From a bacterium (GTDB taxonomy: Bacteria; 4484-113; JAFGCY01), in NCBI GenBank assembly GCA_020849855.1, contig JADZFO010000003.1:1-64000 (forward strand): a stretch of DNA of 64,000 nt, given 5' to 3'. A program made the position numbers and the translations under genes. The notes beneath the pieces are model-generated. The model searched no databases, had not been told where the DNA came from, and saw only the letters and a list, made by a program, of their open reading frames with translations. Every line of letters begins with the position of its first letter. Position 1 is the first letter of the stretch. Shown here piece after piece: positions 51,950-60,138 of the stretch.

Positions 51950-51966
51950 TTGTTTCAAATACAACT
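51948..51966 (+). promoter_or_regulatory. Inverted repeat between the two AlkB-like genes
   Basis: AGTTGT and ACAACT, 7 bases apart, form a perfect 6-base inverted repeat just upstream of the second gene's promoter. It overlaps the stop codon of the first gene. It could be an operator or a weak terminator. Confidence 0.35.
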
Positions 51967-51986
51967 TTATATGCTATCTTTATGTG

Positions 51987-52640
51987 ATGCAGGATGGATT
52001 GTTTACTGCACAGCCAGTGTCGAGCTTCCTCGATGGACTGACTTACCGGGAAGAAGTACTTGAACGCGAAACCGAATCCCGGCTGATCAGCTTGATAGGC
52101 GGGCTTGAGTTTGAGCCCTTTGTCGTCAGGGGCTATCCAAGCAAGCGGCGGGTGTGCTCCTTTGGCATGGCGCTGAGCTTTCGCAGCGGCACCAGCTGGC
52201 CGGCACGCAAGCTGCCTGACTGGCTGGAGCCGGCGCTCGCCGCAGCGGCGCAAAGCAGCGGACTGAAGGCGGATGACTTCGCCCATGTGCTGGTGACGGA
52301 GTATCCGCCCGGGGCGATTATCAACTGGCACCGCGACGCGGCGGAGTTTGAGCTGATCTGCGGGCTCTCGTTGGGCAGCTCTGCCCGGCTGCGTTTGCGG
52401 CCGGCAAGCGGGGAACAGAGACCAGGCAGCGGCTATGGCCCTGGCCGCAAGCCCGGTACTTCCGGCCTTTCTGTTGTATCACTCCAGCTTGCGCCGCGGT
52501 CTCTCTACATCATGGCCGGGCCGGCGCGCCATGACTGGGAGCACAGCATCGCGCCCTTGCAGGACACGCGGTACAGCATCACGCTGCGCACGCTTGCGGC
52601 GTCGCAAGGCGGCACGGCGCGGCATCTGCGAAGCAACTAG
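51987..52640 (+). CDS. AlkB-like 2-oxoglutarate/Fe(II) dioxygenase 2
   Basis: 217 residues, paralogous to dioxygenase 1. Fe ligands are His 115 and Asp 117 (NWHRDAA) and His 187 (WEHSI); Arg 195 and Arg 201 are in RYSITLRT. A loop of about 20 residues rich in Gly and Pro lies before the last strands (GEQRPGSGYGPGRKPGTSG). I start at the ATG at 51987; TATCTT lies 6 bases upstream, and an in-frame GTG is one codon earlier. Two such genes in tandem suggest different substrates. The stop overlaps that of the convergent gene by the CTAG sequence. Confidence 0.87.
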   Translation: MQDGLFTAQPVSSFLDGLTYREEVLERETESRLISLIGGLEFEPFVVRGYPSKRRVCSFGMALSFRSGTSWPARKLPDWLEPALAAAAQSSGLKADDFAHVLVTEYPPGAIINWHRDAAEFELICGLSLGSSARLRLRPASGEQRPGSGYGPGRKPGTSGLSVVSLQLAPRSLYIMAGPARHDWEHSIAPLQDTRYSITLRTLAASQGGTARHLRSN

Positions 52641-55468
52641 TCCACGCGCGGACGGGCGAAGTGGAGCTGCTGGCTCACGCTGTCGTAATAGGACACCATA
52701 GGCAGCTGGTCAAAGGAGGAAACAGAGCAGGACACCAGAGCGCCCGCGCCATCTCCTTCAATAGTTACCGGCGCGCCCCACTGTGTTGCATCGAAATCAA
52801 CAGAGCGGACAAAGCGCGTCTGTGACCCGTTGTCCCCGAAGAAGATAGAGTGGTAGCCGTTGACCCTGACAAGCTGAATGCTGTTGATATTGCCGGTAGC
52901 AGCAACAACCGGCGTTCCCCAGCTCGTGCCCAGGATGTCATTAGCCTTGACATACTGCAGGGCATTGTCCGTGTCATTGAAGTAGGCGATGCTCGGGGTA
53001 ATGCCACTGGCGAGCAGGGAGGCATGCAGGCCCACATCGTCGGCGTTGCTGTCAACAATGATCGGGGAGTTCCAGCTGCTGCCTGTTGAATTGGCGGCGT
53101 TGACGACAAGCAGGTTGCCGTTGTCCTGGCGGTAGTAAGCGATCATCGGCCCCGTGGCCCCGTTTGTCAGGCAGGTATAGAGGCCTGTGTTACCTGTGTC
53201 GTCAACAAGGACTGAAGCTTCCCATGCGCCCGAGCCGCTCGAGTTTGCTGCACGGACATACAAAAGTGCGCCGCTTGTCGCATTGTGGTAGGCAATCGCC
53301 GGGCGGCCGGCAACCAGGGCGCAGCTGCAGAAATTACCAGCATTGTCTACAGTGTTATCCGGCGTTCCGGTGACATTAAAGCTCCCGCCGTCGTTCTGGC
53401 TCGCCTTAAAGAACAGATCGCCATCGCGAAAGTATGCCAGGTTGAACTGAGACGCGTCCTGCGCAAAGCTCATCCACTCACCGCCGCTGGCATCAACCGT
53501 GATTGGTGCAAGCCAGTCGGTGGCCATACGGTCCGTGCTGCGCAGGAAGAGCAGGTCATCTGTCGTGATGTTGTTGTAGGCAATACCAACCAGGCTGGAC
53601 AGGGCCGCCAAAGCCGTCGTTGACGTGTTGCCATTAAGAGAGTGTCCGCTGGTGGGTACAACCGGGGCAAAGCGCTTCACCCGAACCAGGCAATAGCCCA
53701 GTGCCTCCAGGCCTGCGGTGTCGCGCACCTTGGTCGCTACCAGGTAGTTCCCCGGTGATTCATACACAGCTTCGATGCTGGAGCTGCTGGAGTAGCTGGT
53801 GAAAAAGCCGTCGGCCTCGGGATCGAAGGCAAACTCCAGCGCACCACCTTCAGGGTCATAGCTGGCGCTGGCATCCAGAATCGGATCCACGGAAGCAAGC
53901 AACTGGCCCAGAATTACTACCGGCACATCGCAGAGCACATGCGCCACCGGGGGGAGGTTTGGCGCAGCGCCTTCTGCAAGGATGCTGACACTGTCCACGT
54001 CAAAGTCGCCCTGGTCGTCAACAACCTTCAGCTTGGCATTGAAAAGTCCGGCTGAGTTGTAGGTGTGCTGGACACTGAGCTGGGCAGTCGAGTTGGCGTC
54101 GAACACTTCATAGACGCCGTCGCCGTCAAAGTCCCAGCCCCCGCCAACTACGCTACCGTCAAAGTCCGTGCTGGCCGTTCCGTCAAAGTTAACCTGCAGC
54201 GGTGCCGGCCCGCTGGCCGGGTTGACAATCGCATCCGCAACCGGACGGCTGTTGCCAGCAACAATCAGACTGACGCCGCCGTAAGCCTGGAAATCGCCCT
54301 CAACGCTGCTCGCCCGGACCAGTGGACGGATGATGCCCACGGAAGTGGTATCAATGTTCTGGCTGGTCTGGCTGCTGCCGCTGATCTCAAAGCTGCCATC
54401 GCCGTCAAGGTCGTAATCAAGAAGCAGTGCGGCGTCCGCCTGCACGCTCAGGACTGCTGTCTCAGTGCGCAGAACGCTGGGCTGAGCTAGAGAAAGCCCA
54501 ATAACCGGCGGGCTGCCCGCTAGTGGGCTCGCCGATGCTTCGGCGGACAAGGCGCTTTCATTTCCATTGTGGTCAAGTGCTGAGATGCGGACAAAGCACT
54601 GGCCGGCAAGATCACTGAGCAGCATGCGAGTGCTGGCTTCCACGTAGCCCGCCGAGCTCACACCAGGGTCCGACGGGCTGGAGAAGCTGCTCCCGGAGAA
54701 GTAGACACGGTAGCCAGCCAGATCATCTGCGATCACGCCGTTCCACTGCAGGCTAAGCCCGCCGGCAACGGGGGTCAGACTAAGGCCCTGAGGAACCGGA
54801 GGCGCAGTAAGGTCAGCGCTGTCCAGCGTTTCAGTCTCGAGAGCCAGCACATCCGCGCGGCTGCCGTCATAGGCCACGATGGTCACGAAGCTGTTGCCCA
54901 GCGCTGAAAGGTAGGAATCGGCGGCCATAACATCAGGCCCCGGGCTGGCCGCGCGGGCCAGCCGGACATGGTTGTCGCTGTAAGGCCCGTGCCATTCCCA
55001 GCGCAGGCTGCTGTAGTCGCTGAGCCCGACAAAGTAGCTCGATGCTGAGCCGTCGCTGCGCAGGGGCAGGTTCACATCCAGGGCAATGGCTCCCGGCTCT
55101 GCGCTGTCCAGCTCCAGCCGGTACATGGCCCATGCCACTTCGCCGGAGCCCGACGTGCCGCTTTCGAGCCGGCTGGCTTCACCAAGGTCACTTACAGTAC
55201 CTGCTTCCAGAAAGCGCTCTACACCAGGGAGCATCTCAGTCTGCGCGTCAAAGGCGCTGCCAGAGCGGCCGCTCTCCCAGGGCTGCAGCCGGTCCTGAGG
55301 AAGTCCCTGGGGCCAGCTGGCGGGTGGAGACTCAGGCTGCGCGCTCTCAGGGGAAGTGCCGGCCTGGTCACCAGTACCCGAGCAGCCGGCGAACATCAGA
55401 ACAAGCAGAACAAGCCCCGCGAAGGACTTGCCAGCATTACAAGCACATCTCTGATGCCACTTGATCAT
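52637..55468 (-). CDS. FN3/PKD/propeller lipoprotein
   Basis: 943 residues from the ATG at 55468 (GAGG eight bases upstream; signal peptide ending LMFAGC). An N-terminal beta domain (YFVGLSDYSSLRWEWHGPYS) resembles the lipoproteins at 11255, 56454 and 60139. An FN3 domain follows (about 235-325; APPVPQGLSLTPVAGG ... GNESALS), then two PKD-like domains (DFDGSVVGGGWDFDGDGVYE; SYDPEGGALEFAFDPEAD) and a propeller of about 320 residues with GSAWNSPIIVD-like repeats (DWLAPITVD, SWNSPIIVD, SWGTPVVAA). There is no dockerin-like or cohesin-like domain. Confidence 0.77.
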   Translation of the reverse strand: MIKWHQRCACNAGKSFAGLVLLVLMFAGCSGTGDQAGTSPESAQPESPPASWPQGLPQDRLQPWESGRSGSAFDAQTEMLPGVERFLEAGTVSDLGEASRLESGTSGSGEVAWAMYRLELDSAEPGAIALDVNLPLRSDGSASSYFVGLSDYSSLRWEWHGPYSDNHVRLARAASPGPDVMAADSYLSALGNSFVTIVAYDGSRADVLALETETLDSADLTAPPVPQGLSLTPVAGGLSLQWNGVIADDLAGYRVYFSGSSFSSPSDPGVSSAGYVEASTRMLLSDLAGQCFVRISALDHNGNESALSAEASASPLAGSPPVIGLSLAQPSVLRTETAVLSVQADAALLLDYDLDGDGSFEISGSSQTSQNIDTTSVGIIRPLVRASSVEGDFQAYGGVSLIVAGNSRPVADAIVNPASGPAPLQVNFDGTASTDFDGSVVGGGWDFDGDGVYEVFDANSTAQLSVQHTYNSAGLFNAKLKVVDDQGDFDVDSVSILAEGAAPNLPPVAHVLCDVPVVILGQLLASVDPILDASASYDPEGGALEFAFDPEADGFFTSYSSSSSIEAVYESPGNYLVATKVRDTAGLEALGYCLVRVKRFAPVVPTSGHSLNGNTSTTALAALSSLVGIAYNNITTDDLLFLRSTDRMATDWLAPITVDASGGEWMSFAQDASQFNLAYFRDGDLFFKASQNDGGSFNVTGTPDNTVDNAGNFCSCALVAGRPAIAYHNATSGALLYVRAANSSGSGAWEASVLVDDTGNTGLYTCLTNGATGPMIAYYRQDNGNLLVVNAANSTGSSWNSPIIVDSNADDVGLHASLLASGITPSIAYFNDTDNALQYVKANDILGTSWGTPVVAATGNINSIQLVRVNGYHSIFFGDNGSQTRFVRSVDFDATQWGAPVTIEGDGAGALVSCSVSSFDQLPMVSYYDSVSQQLHFARPRVD

Positions 55469-55579
55469 GGTTAAAACCTCGGGCTGTGGAGTCACGGCGG
55501 CCTCGTTGCATCTGAGCTGCAACCCGGAGAGTATATGCTCATGCCACTCCATGTACGCAGAGTGCTGCGCGGCACCTAA

Positions 55580-55585
55580 TAAAAT
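55580..55585 (+). promoter_or_regulatory. -10 box (amidase gene)
   Basis: TAAAAT lies 5 bases before the GTG at 55591 (2 before the GTG at 55588). No Shine-Dalgarno sequence is present. Confidence 0.4.
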
Positions 55586-55590
55586 CAGTG

Positions 55591-56442
55591 GTGCGTGCCA
55601 AGCGATTTAACCCCCTCTTGCCGGCAGCCTGTCTGTGCGGCATGCTCTTCTTGAGCGCCGCCAGTCCGGCCGTGCCCGAGGGCGCCGCCATGCCGCGGGT
55701 CGAGATCCCGGCGAACCCGCGAGCAAAGGCGCTGAAGTATCCCGGCCTGGTTGTGGTCATCGACCCGGGCCACGGCACTATGGACAAGGACGGCAGGATC
55801 ACCGGCCAGGGTGCCAGCGGCAGCCTGAATGCCTCGCTCGCCAAGGGCCTTGGCCTCAAACTGCGGGCGGGCGGCAGCGCCGAGCTGCCGGAAGAGCTGA
55901 TCACCCTGGACTACGGCATGCGGATCATGGCGCGCCTGCGGGAGGCTGGCGTCGAGACCTACAGCATTCGCAGCTATGAGCCCGGCGACGAGCGGCCCTG
56001 GTTCAAGGTTGACTACAAGGGCCACGACCAGGAGGCCAACAACAAGCTGCGGGCACAGTGGGCCGAAAAGCACAAAGCCGTCCTCTTCCTGCGCATCCAC
56101 TTTGACGGCTCGGAGAACAAGCAGGACAGCGGCTTTTCGATCTGGTACAACGACCAGTCAATCCACGACAAGGACGGCGCGCTCAAGAAGGCGTCATACG
56201 ACTGCAGTGAGTCCATCCGCCGGCGTCTGGCCAGCGCGGTGGAGCTGAAAGACCTCGGGCTAAAGCGCTTCGAGCGGCCGATCTATGGCTTCAAGCACGC
56301 CAGCATGCCGGCAGTACTGCTGGAGCTGGGCTACCTCAGCAACCCTGACGACACGCTGTATGTCTCGCGGCCGGCAAACGCCGATATCTATGCCGAGGCG
56401 ATCAGCCAGGGCATCCTGGACTACTTTGCTGAAAGTCACTGA
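55591..56442 (+). CDS. N-acetylmuramoyl-L-alanine amidase (Amidase_3)
   Basis: 283 residues. The signal peptide ends SAASPAVPE. The catalytic domain has VVVIDPGHGT (first zinc His), PEELITLDYG (Glu), LFLRIHFDGS (second His) and AVLLELGYLSNPDD (catalytic Glu). It cleaves the lactyl-alanine bond of peptidoglycan in the periplasm. GTG at 55588 is also possible. It is flanked by convergent and divergent lipoprotein genes; I see no link to them beyond export. Confidence 0.92.
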   Translation: MRAKRFNPLLPAACLCGMLFLSAASPAVPEGAAMPRVEIPANPRAKALKYPGLVVVIDPGHGTMDKDGRITGQGASGSLNASLAKGLGLKLRAGGSAELPEELITLDYGMRIMARLREAGVETYSIRSYEPGDERPWFKVDYKGHDQEANNKLRAQWAEKHKAVLFLRIHFDGSENKQDSGFSIWYNDQSIHDKDGALKKASYDCSESIRRRLASAVELKDLGLKRFERPIYGFKHASMPAVLLELGYLSNPDDTLYVSRPANADIYAEAISQGILDYFAESH

Positions 56443-56453
56443 GCCTGCCAGTC

Positions 56454-58784
56454 CTATTCGTACCAGCTGGCGTAGATTGTCTTTGTGGCCGCGTCGTAGT
56501 AGCAGACTACAGGCTTGGAACCGGCCATCTCCGCCTCGCACAGGCTGACCCTGGAGAGATCCGATGACCAGATTGGATAGGGCGGCTGCCACTCCTGCCC
56601 GAAGGGATCGCCTGCCTTTCGGTACATCAGATCAGCGCCGACGTTGGAGGCAAAGAAGATAGCCGGCTTCAGGCTCTCGAGTACCGCATCGCAGTCCCCG
56701 CCACCGGGATAGCCATGTGGCGTATGATCGATAAGCTGCGGGCTCCAGGCCAGCTGCCCTCCCTGCATCGAAGAGGAGATCTGCTGCAGCTTGCCATCCC
56801 GGAAGGGATCTCCAACAAGGAACATCAGGCTGCCGTCTGACATGCGCAGCGGATTGATGTACTCCCGCCACAGCGGCCAGATTCCGGCGCTGAGCCATTC
56901 AACTGCGCCGGAGCCGGTCTGCTGCAGAACATCAACCCCGCTGCCCTGGATGTTCCCGCTGATCGCTTGTGAAAAGGCGCAAACCGGTCCCTGCGGCCCC
57001 TGCACAAGAGCGGGACGCGAGTACTCATCCGCGCCGGCCAGAATCGTCTGAGGTGCGGACCAGTCGTTACCGGACGCATCCTGGGCGCTGTGATAGTAAA
57101 GGTGAGACTGGCTGCTTTCATGATAAGGATCGCAGCTGACAATGGCGGGATTGCCATCAATGACCGCCAGTGAGAGCGAATCATTGGAGTACTGCGCGGT
57201 ATGGAGGGCCTGCGGACTGCTCCAGTCCGTGGCTTCCAGGTTGGTGCTGTGCAGGTAGTACAGGGTATTGGTCAGGGTGTCCTGCTGCTCTTCGCTGTAG
57301 GCGAGGCCAAGAGTGTAAGTCGAAAGTTGCCTCAGCTTCAGGCTGTGCCCTGTCTCAACCTTGTCCGGCGCGTCGCGCAGCAGCATTGGCGATCCCCATG
57401 CGCTGCCGTTCTGCTGACTTGCCACCACCACGTACATGGCGTTGCCATACTTGGTCGGAGAGCCGGCCAGAGAATAGGCGAGGGCTGGCCGGACGCCGGT
57501 TGTGATGCCGGTGACCGCCATGCTCATGTCCTTCACACTGACCGAACTGACAACAGGTGCCCGGCGCCAGCCTTTCAACACTTCGACTGTTGCTGAAGCA
57601 GTATCCGTGGCGAAGTTGTTGTCTGTGACCTCAAGCGTCACTGAGTTCTCACCCCAGGCACCGAAAGTCCAGTCCACCGTGCTGATATCTTCGCTGTCAA
57701 ACTCAAAGCTGCCGTCGCTGTCTATGTCAAAGCGGTAGCGCGTGATCTCGCCGTCCGGGTCGGAGCTGCCGCTGCCCACCAGGCTGGAGCTCAAGGGGGC
57801 ATCGCCGCTGGCCTGCAGCGCCAGGAGCTCTGCCACCGGCGCCTGGTTCGCCGGGTCGACAATCGTGAAGTCATAGGCAAGATCGTGGGTGTCGCCGCGG
57901 TCGTCGTGCAGCCTGACATTGAATTGATAGGCACCTGGCAGCTCGTAGAGCTGGCTCACCTGCCCCTCAGTCCTTCCGACCAGCTCATAGCCCGGCTGTC
58001 CGTCGCAGTCAATGTCCATGCTGACAAAGTCAGCGCCGGCAAGCTGGGCAAAGACCTGCCAGTTCACGGTCCGCGGGGCCAGGTTCATGGCCTTGTTCGG
58101 GTTGAGGTCCTTCACCAGCTGGATCCGGGCCCAGGCCTTCTCCCCCAGCGCCAGGCAGTCCAGCAGCGCGGGCTCTCCGCTTTCGACCAGTACTGCCACG
58201 TAGGTAAATCCAGTGCCACCACCGTTGGCTTTCAGGCACGGCAGGATGTCCGGAATGATTACTGTCTCGTCCTGATTCAGGACACGCCAGTCCCAGCGGT
58301 TTTGCTCAAAGTTGGCCAGGCCGACAAAGCAGCTTCCGCTGGGCGCCTGCACCCAGTCAATACAGAGCCGCGCCTGCTGGGAGTCAAGCGGCATGCCGGT
58401 AAGGCTGTAGAAGGCGTAGGCCGCATGCTCAAGGCCGGCTGGCGTGTCGGACTGGGGAATGAAGCGCAGGTTCTGGTTCGTGTTCCAGTCGAAGCTGCCC
58501 TCGCCTTCGTCCGTAGCCTCAACATTACGGCTGGGCAGCCAGTCGGCAAACTTTGACCCGTCAACCTGAGTGCCATCGGAAGCCTGCAGATCGCTGCCCT
58601 TGCGCAGCAGTTCGGAAGGAAGGGGAAAGGTGCCGCCGGCACTTTCAAGGCTGTGCGGCGATTCGCCGGAAGCGCCAGTCCCCTGTGCCGCTTCCAGACC
58701 ATCCAGAAACGTCTTGCGGCTGCCACCACAGGCGCCAAGCAGCCCGAGCAGCACAACACTGCAGATCAACAGCGGGAATCTCAT
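56454..58784 (-). CDS. PKD/propeller lipoprotein, sister of the 60139 protein
   Basis: 776 residues. The signal peptide ends LGLLGAC. An N-terminal beta domain (APSGSCFVGLANFEQNRWDW) is followed by a segment shared with the 60139 protein: NLAPRTVNWQVFAQLAG and IDCDGQPGYEL. Two PKD-like domains come next (one with SDPDGEITRYRFDIDSDG), then a C-terminal propeller of about 370 residues (GSAWGSPMLL; NDWSAPQTIL). GGAG lies 6 bases before the ATG. It is probably surface-exposed. The function is unknown. Confidence 0.75.
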   Translation of the reverse strand: MRFPLLICSVVLLGLLGACGGSRKTFLDGLEAAQGTGASGESPHSLESAGGTFPLPSELLRKGSDLQASDGTQVDGSKFADWLPSRNVEATDEGEGSFDWNTNQNLRFIPQSDTPAGLEHAAYAFYSLTGMPLDSQQARLCIDWVQAPSGSCFVGLANFEQNRWDWRVLNQDETVIIPDILPCLKANGGGTGFTYVAVLVESGEPALLDCLALGEKAWARIQLVKDLNPNKAMNLAPRTVNWQVFAQLAGADFVSMDIDCDGQPGYELVGRTEGQVSQLYELPGAYQFNVRLHDDRGDTHDLAYDFTIVDPANQAPVAELLALQASGDAPLSSSLVGSGSSDPDGEITRYRFDIDSDGSFEFDSEDISTVDWTFGAWGENSVTLEVTDNNFATDTASATVEVLKGWRRAPVVSSVSVKDMSMAVTGITTGVRPALAYSLAGSPTKYGNAMYVVVASQQNGSAWGSPMLLRDAPDKVETGHSLKLRQLSTYTLGLAYSEEQQDTLTNTLYYLHSTNLEATDWSSPQALHTAQYSNDSLSLAVIDGNPAIVSCDPYHESSQSHLYYHSAQDASGNDWSAPQTILAGADEYSRPALVQGPQGPVCAFSQAISGNIQGSGVDVLQQTGSGAVEWLSAGIWPLWREYINPLRMSDGSLMFLVGDPFRDGKLQQISSSMQGGQLAWSPQLIDHTPHGYPGGGDCDAVLESLKPAIFFASNVGADLMYRKAGDPFGQEWQPPYPIWSSDLSRVSLCEAEMAGSKPVVCYYDAATKTIYASWYE

Positions 58785-58919
58785 CCATAGCTCCAGATCA
58801 GGATTGCCCCGGGTGGACCCCCGGACCGCCTAACCTTACCCATGCCGGCGCGCTAATCACGAAGCTGTGATATCCAATGATTAGATGACCGGGACAGGGA
58901 GCCATGAACGCGGTTCAGC

Positions 58920-58925
58920 TAAAAT
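58920..58925 (+). promoter_or_regulatory. -10 box of a leaderless promoter (pentapeptide gene)
   Basis: TAAAAT lies 6 bases before the ATG at 58932, with no Shine-Dalgarno sequence. Confidence 0.5.
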
Positions 58926-58931
58926 CGAAGC

Positions 58932-60113
58932 ATGTGGTGGCTGTATCTGCTCTACGCGGTCCTCGGCATCGCCTCAACCTGGCTCCTGTGCTGGCTGCTG
59001 CCCAAGTGGTATGTGCGCAGCCATGCGCCTGGTGCGGGCGAAAACGAGCGCATCAACCTGGAGCTGCAGGTCGTTGACCTGGTGCTCAAAATCCTCGGCG
59101 GCGCGGTGGTGATTGCCAGCCTGCTGCTGCAAAGCAACCACTTCCTGGCCGAGCAGCGCGCGGCCAACCGCCGGGAGGCGGAGCAGGCGGCCCGGGAGCA
59201 GCGCGACCGCCTGGAGCAGCGCTTCAACGATGCTGTCGGCCGCCTGGGTTCAAGCGATGCCGGCCAGCGGATGGCCGGCGCCTACGCGCTGGAAGAGCTG
59301 GCCAGCCAGCAGCCTGAGGAGTACTACTGGAAGAGCCTCGACCTGCTTTGCGCCACTCTGCGCAGCCGCAGCCAGCTGGACCGCGCGCTGGCCAGTCCCA
59401 GCGCCACCATCGGCGGGGCCTCGCAGAGCGGCGCCATGCGCCAGAGCCCTGACATCCAGGCCATGCTCCTTGTGCTGGGACGCCGGGACCGGAGTCTGGA
59501 AGAGAGCGCCACCATCCCGACGCGCTTTGCGGTGATGCAGGCTTACTACGACCCGGACAAATACGAGCGCCAGCTGCGCAGCCGCCTGGGGCTTCCCGCG
59601 GCGGAGCCGGTCAAACTGCCCAGTGATGAACAGGTGGAGGTGCGGCCCTGGCTGGACCTGTCCTACACCGACCTGACTGGCGCAGACCTGACCATGCAGC
59701 ACTTTGAGGGTGCGAACTTTGAGGGCGCGGATCTGTCAGGCGCGCGGCTTAATGGCGCGTACCTGGACAGTGCTCTGCTCTGGAGCGCGACGATGCGCAA
59801 AGCTGACCTCTCCGGCGCAGATCTGAGTCATGCCCGCTTCTGGGACACAGACCTGCGCGGCGCAGACCTCAGCGGTGCACGGCTGAACGGCGCCACGCTG
59901 TGGCTGGCACGTCTGGACGGTGCCAACCTGTCCGGCGCCGACTTCCAGGATGCCGACCTGCGCAAGGCCCATCTGGAGGGCGCGGACCTCAGAGGGGCGC
60001 AGAACCTGAGCGCGGCCGAACTGGCTAAGGCCTTTGTGGATGCCAATACCAAGCTGCCGGATGGCATTCAGCGCTCAGAACTTCAAAGTCCGCCTGCTGC
60101 ACCGAAGTCCTAG
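58932..60113 (+). CDS. Pentapeptide-repeat membrane protein
   Basis: 393 residues. Two hydrophobic helices at the N-terminus (about 3-23 and 55-66) are followed by a charged coiled-coil and RFNDAVGRLGSSDAGQRMAG, a start often seen in multi-domain pentapeptide proteins. The C-terminal 150 residues are A-D/N-L-x-x pentapeptide repeats (GADLSGARLNGAYL, GADLSHARFWDTDL), forming a right-handed quadrilateral beta-helix. The role is uncertain; such proteins act as structural scaffolds. Leaderless promoter. Confidence 0.85.
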   Translation: MWWLYLLYAVLGIASTWLLCWLLPKWYVRSHAPGAGENERINLELQVVDLVLKILGGAVVIASLLLQSNHFLAEQRAANRREAEQAAREQRDRLEQRFNDAVGRLGSSDAGQRMAGAYALEELASQQPEEYYWKSLDLLCATLRSRSQLDRALASPSATIGGASQSGAMRQSPDIQAMLLVLGRRDRSLEESATIPTRFAVMQAYYDPDKYERQLRSRLGLPAAEPVKLPSDEQVEVRPWLDLSYTDLTGADLTMQHFEGANFEGADLSGARLNGAYLDSALLWSATMRKADLSGADLSHARFWDTDLRGADLSGARLNGATLWLARLDGANLSGADFQDADLRKAHLEGADLRGAQNLSAAELAKAFVDANTKLPDGIQRSELQSPPAAPKS

Positions 60114-60138
60114 AGCCCTACGCGGTCGCATGCCAAAC

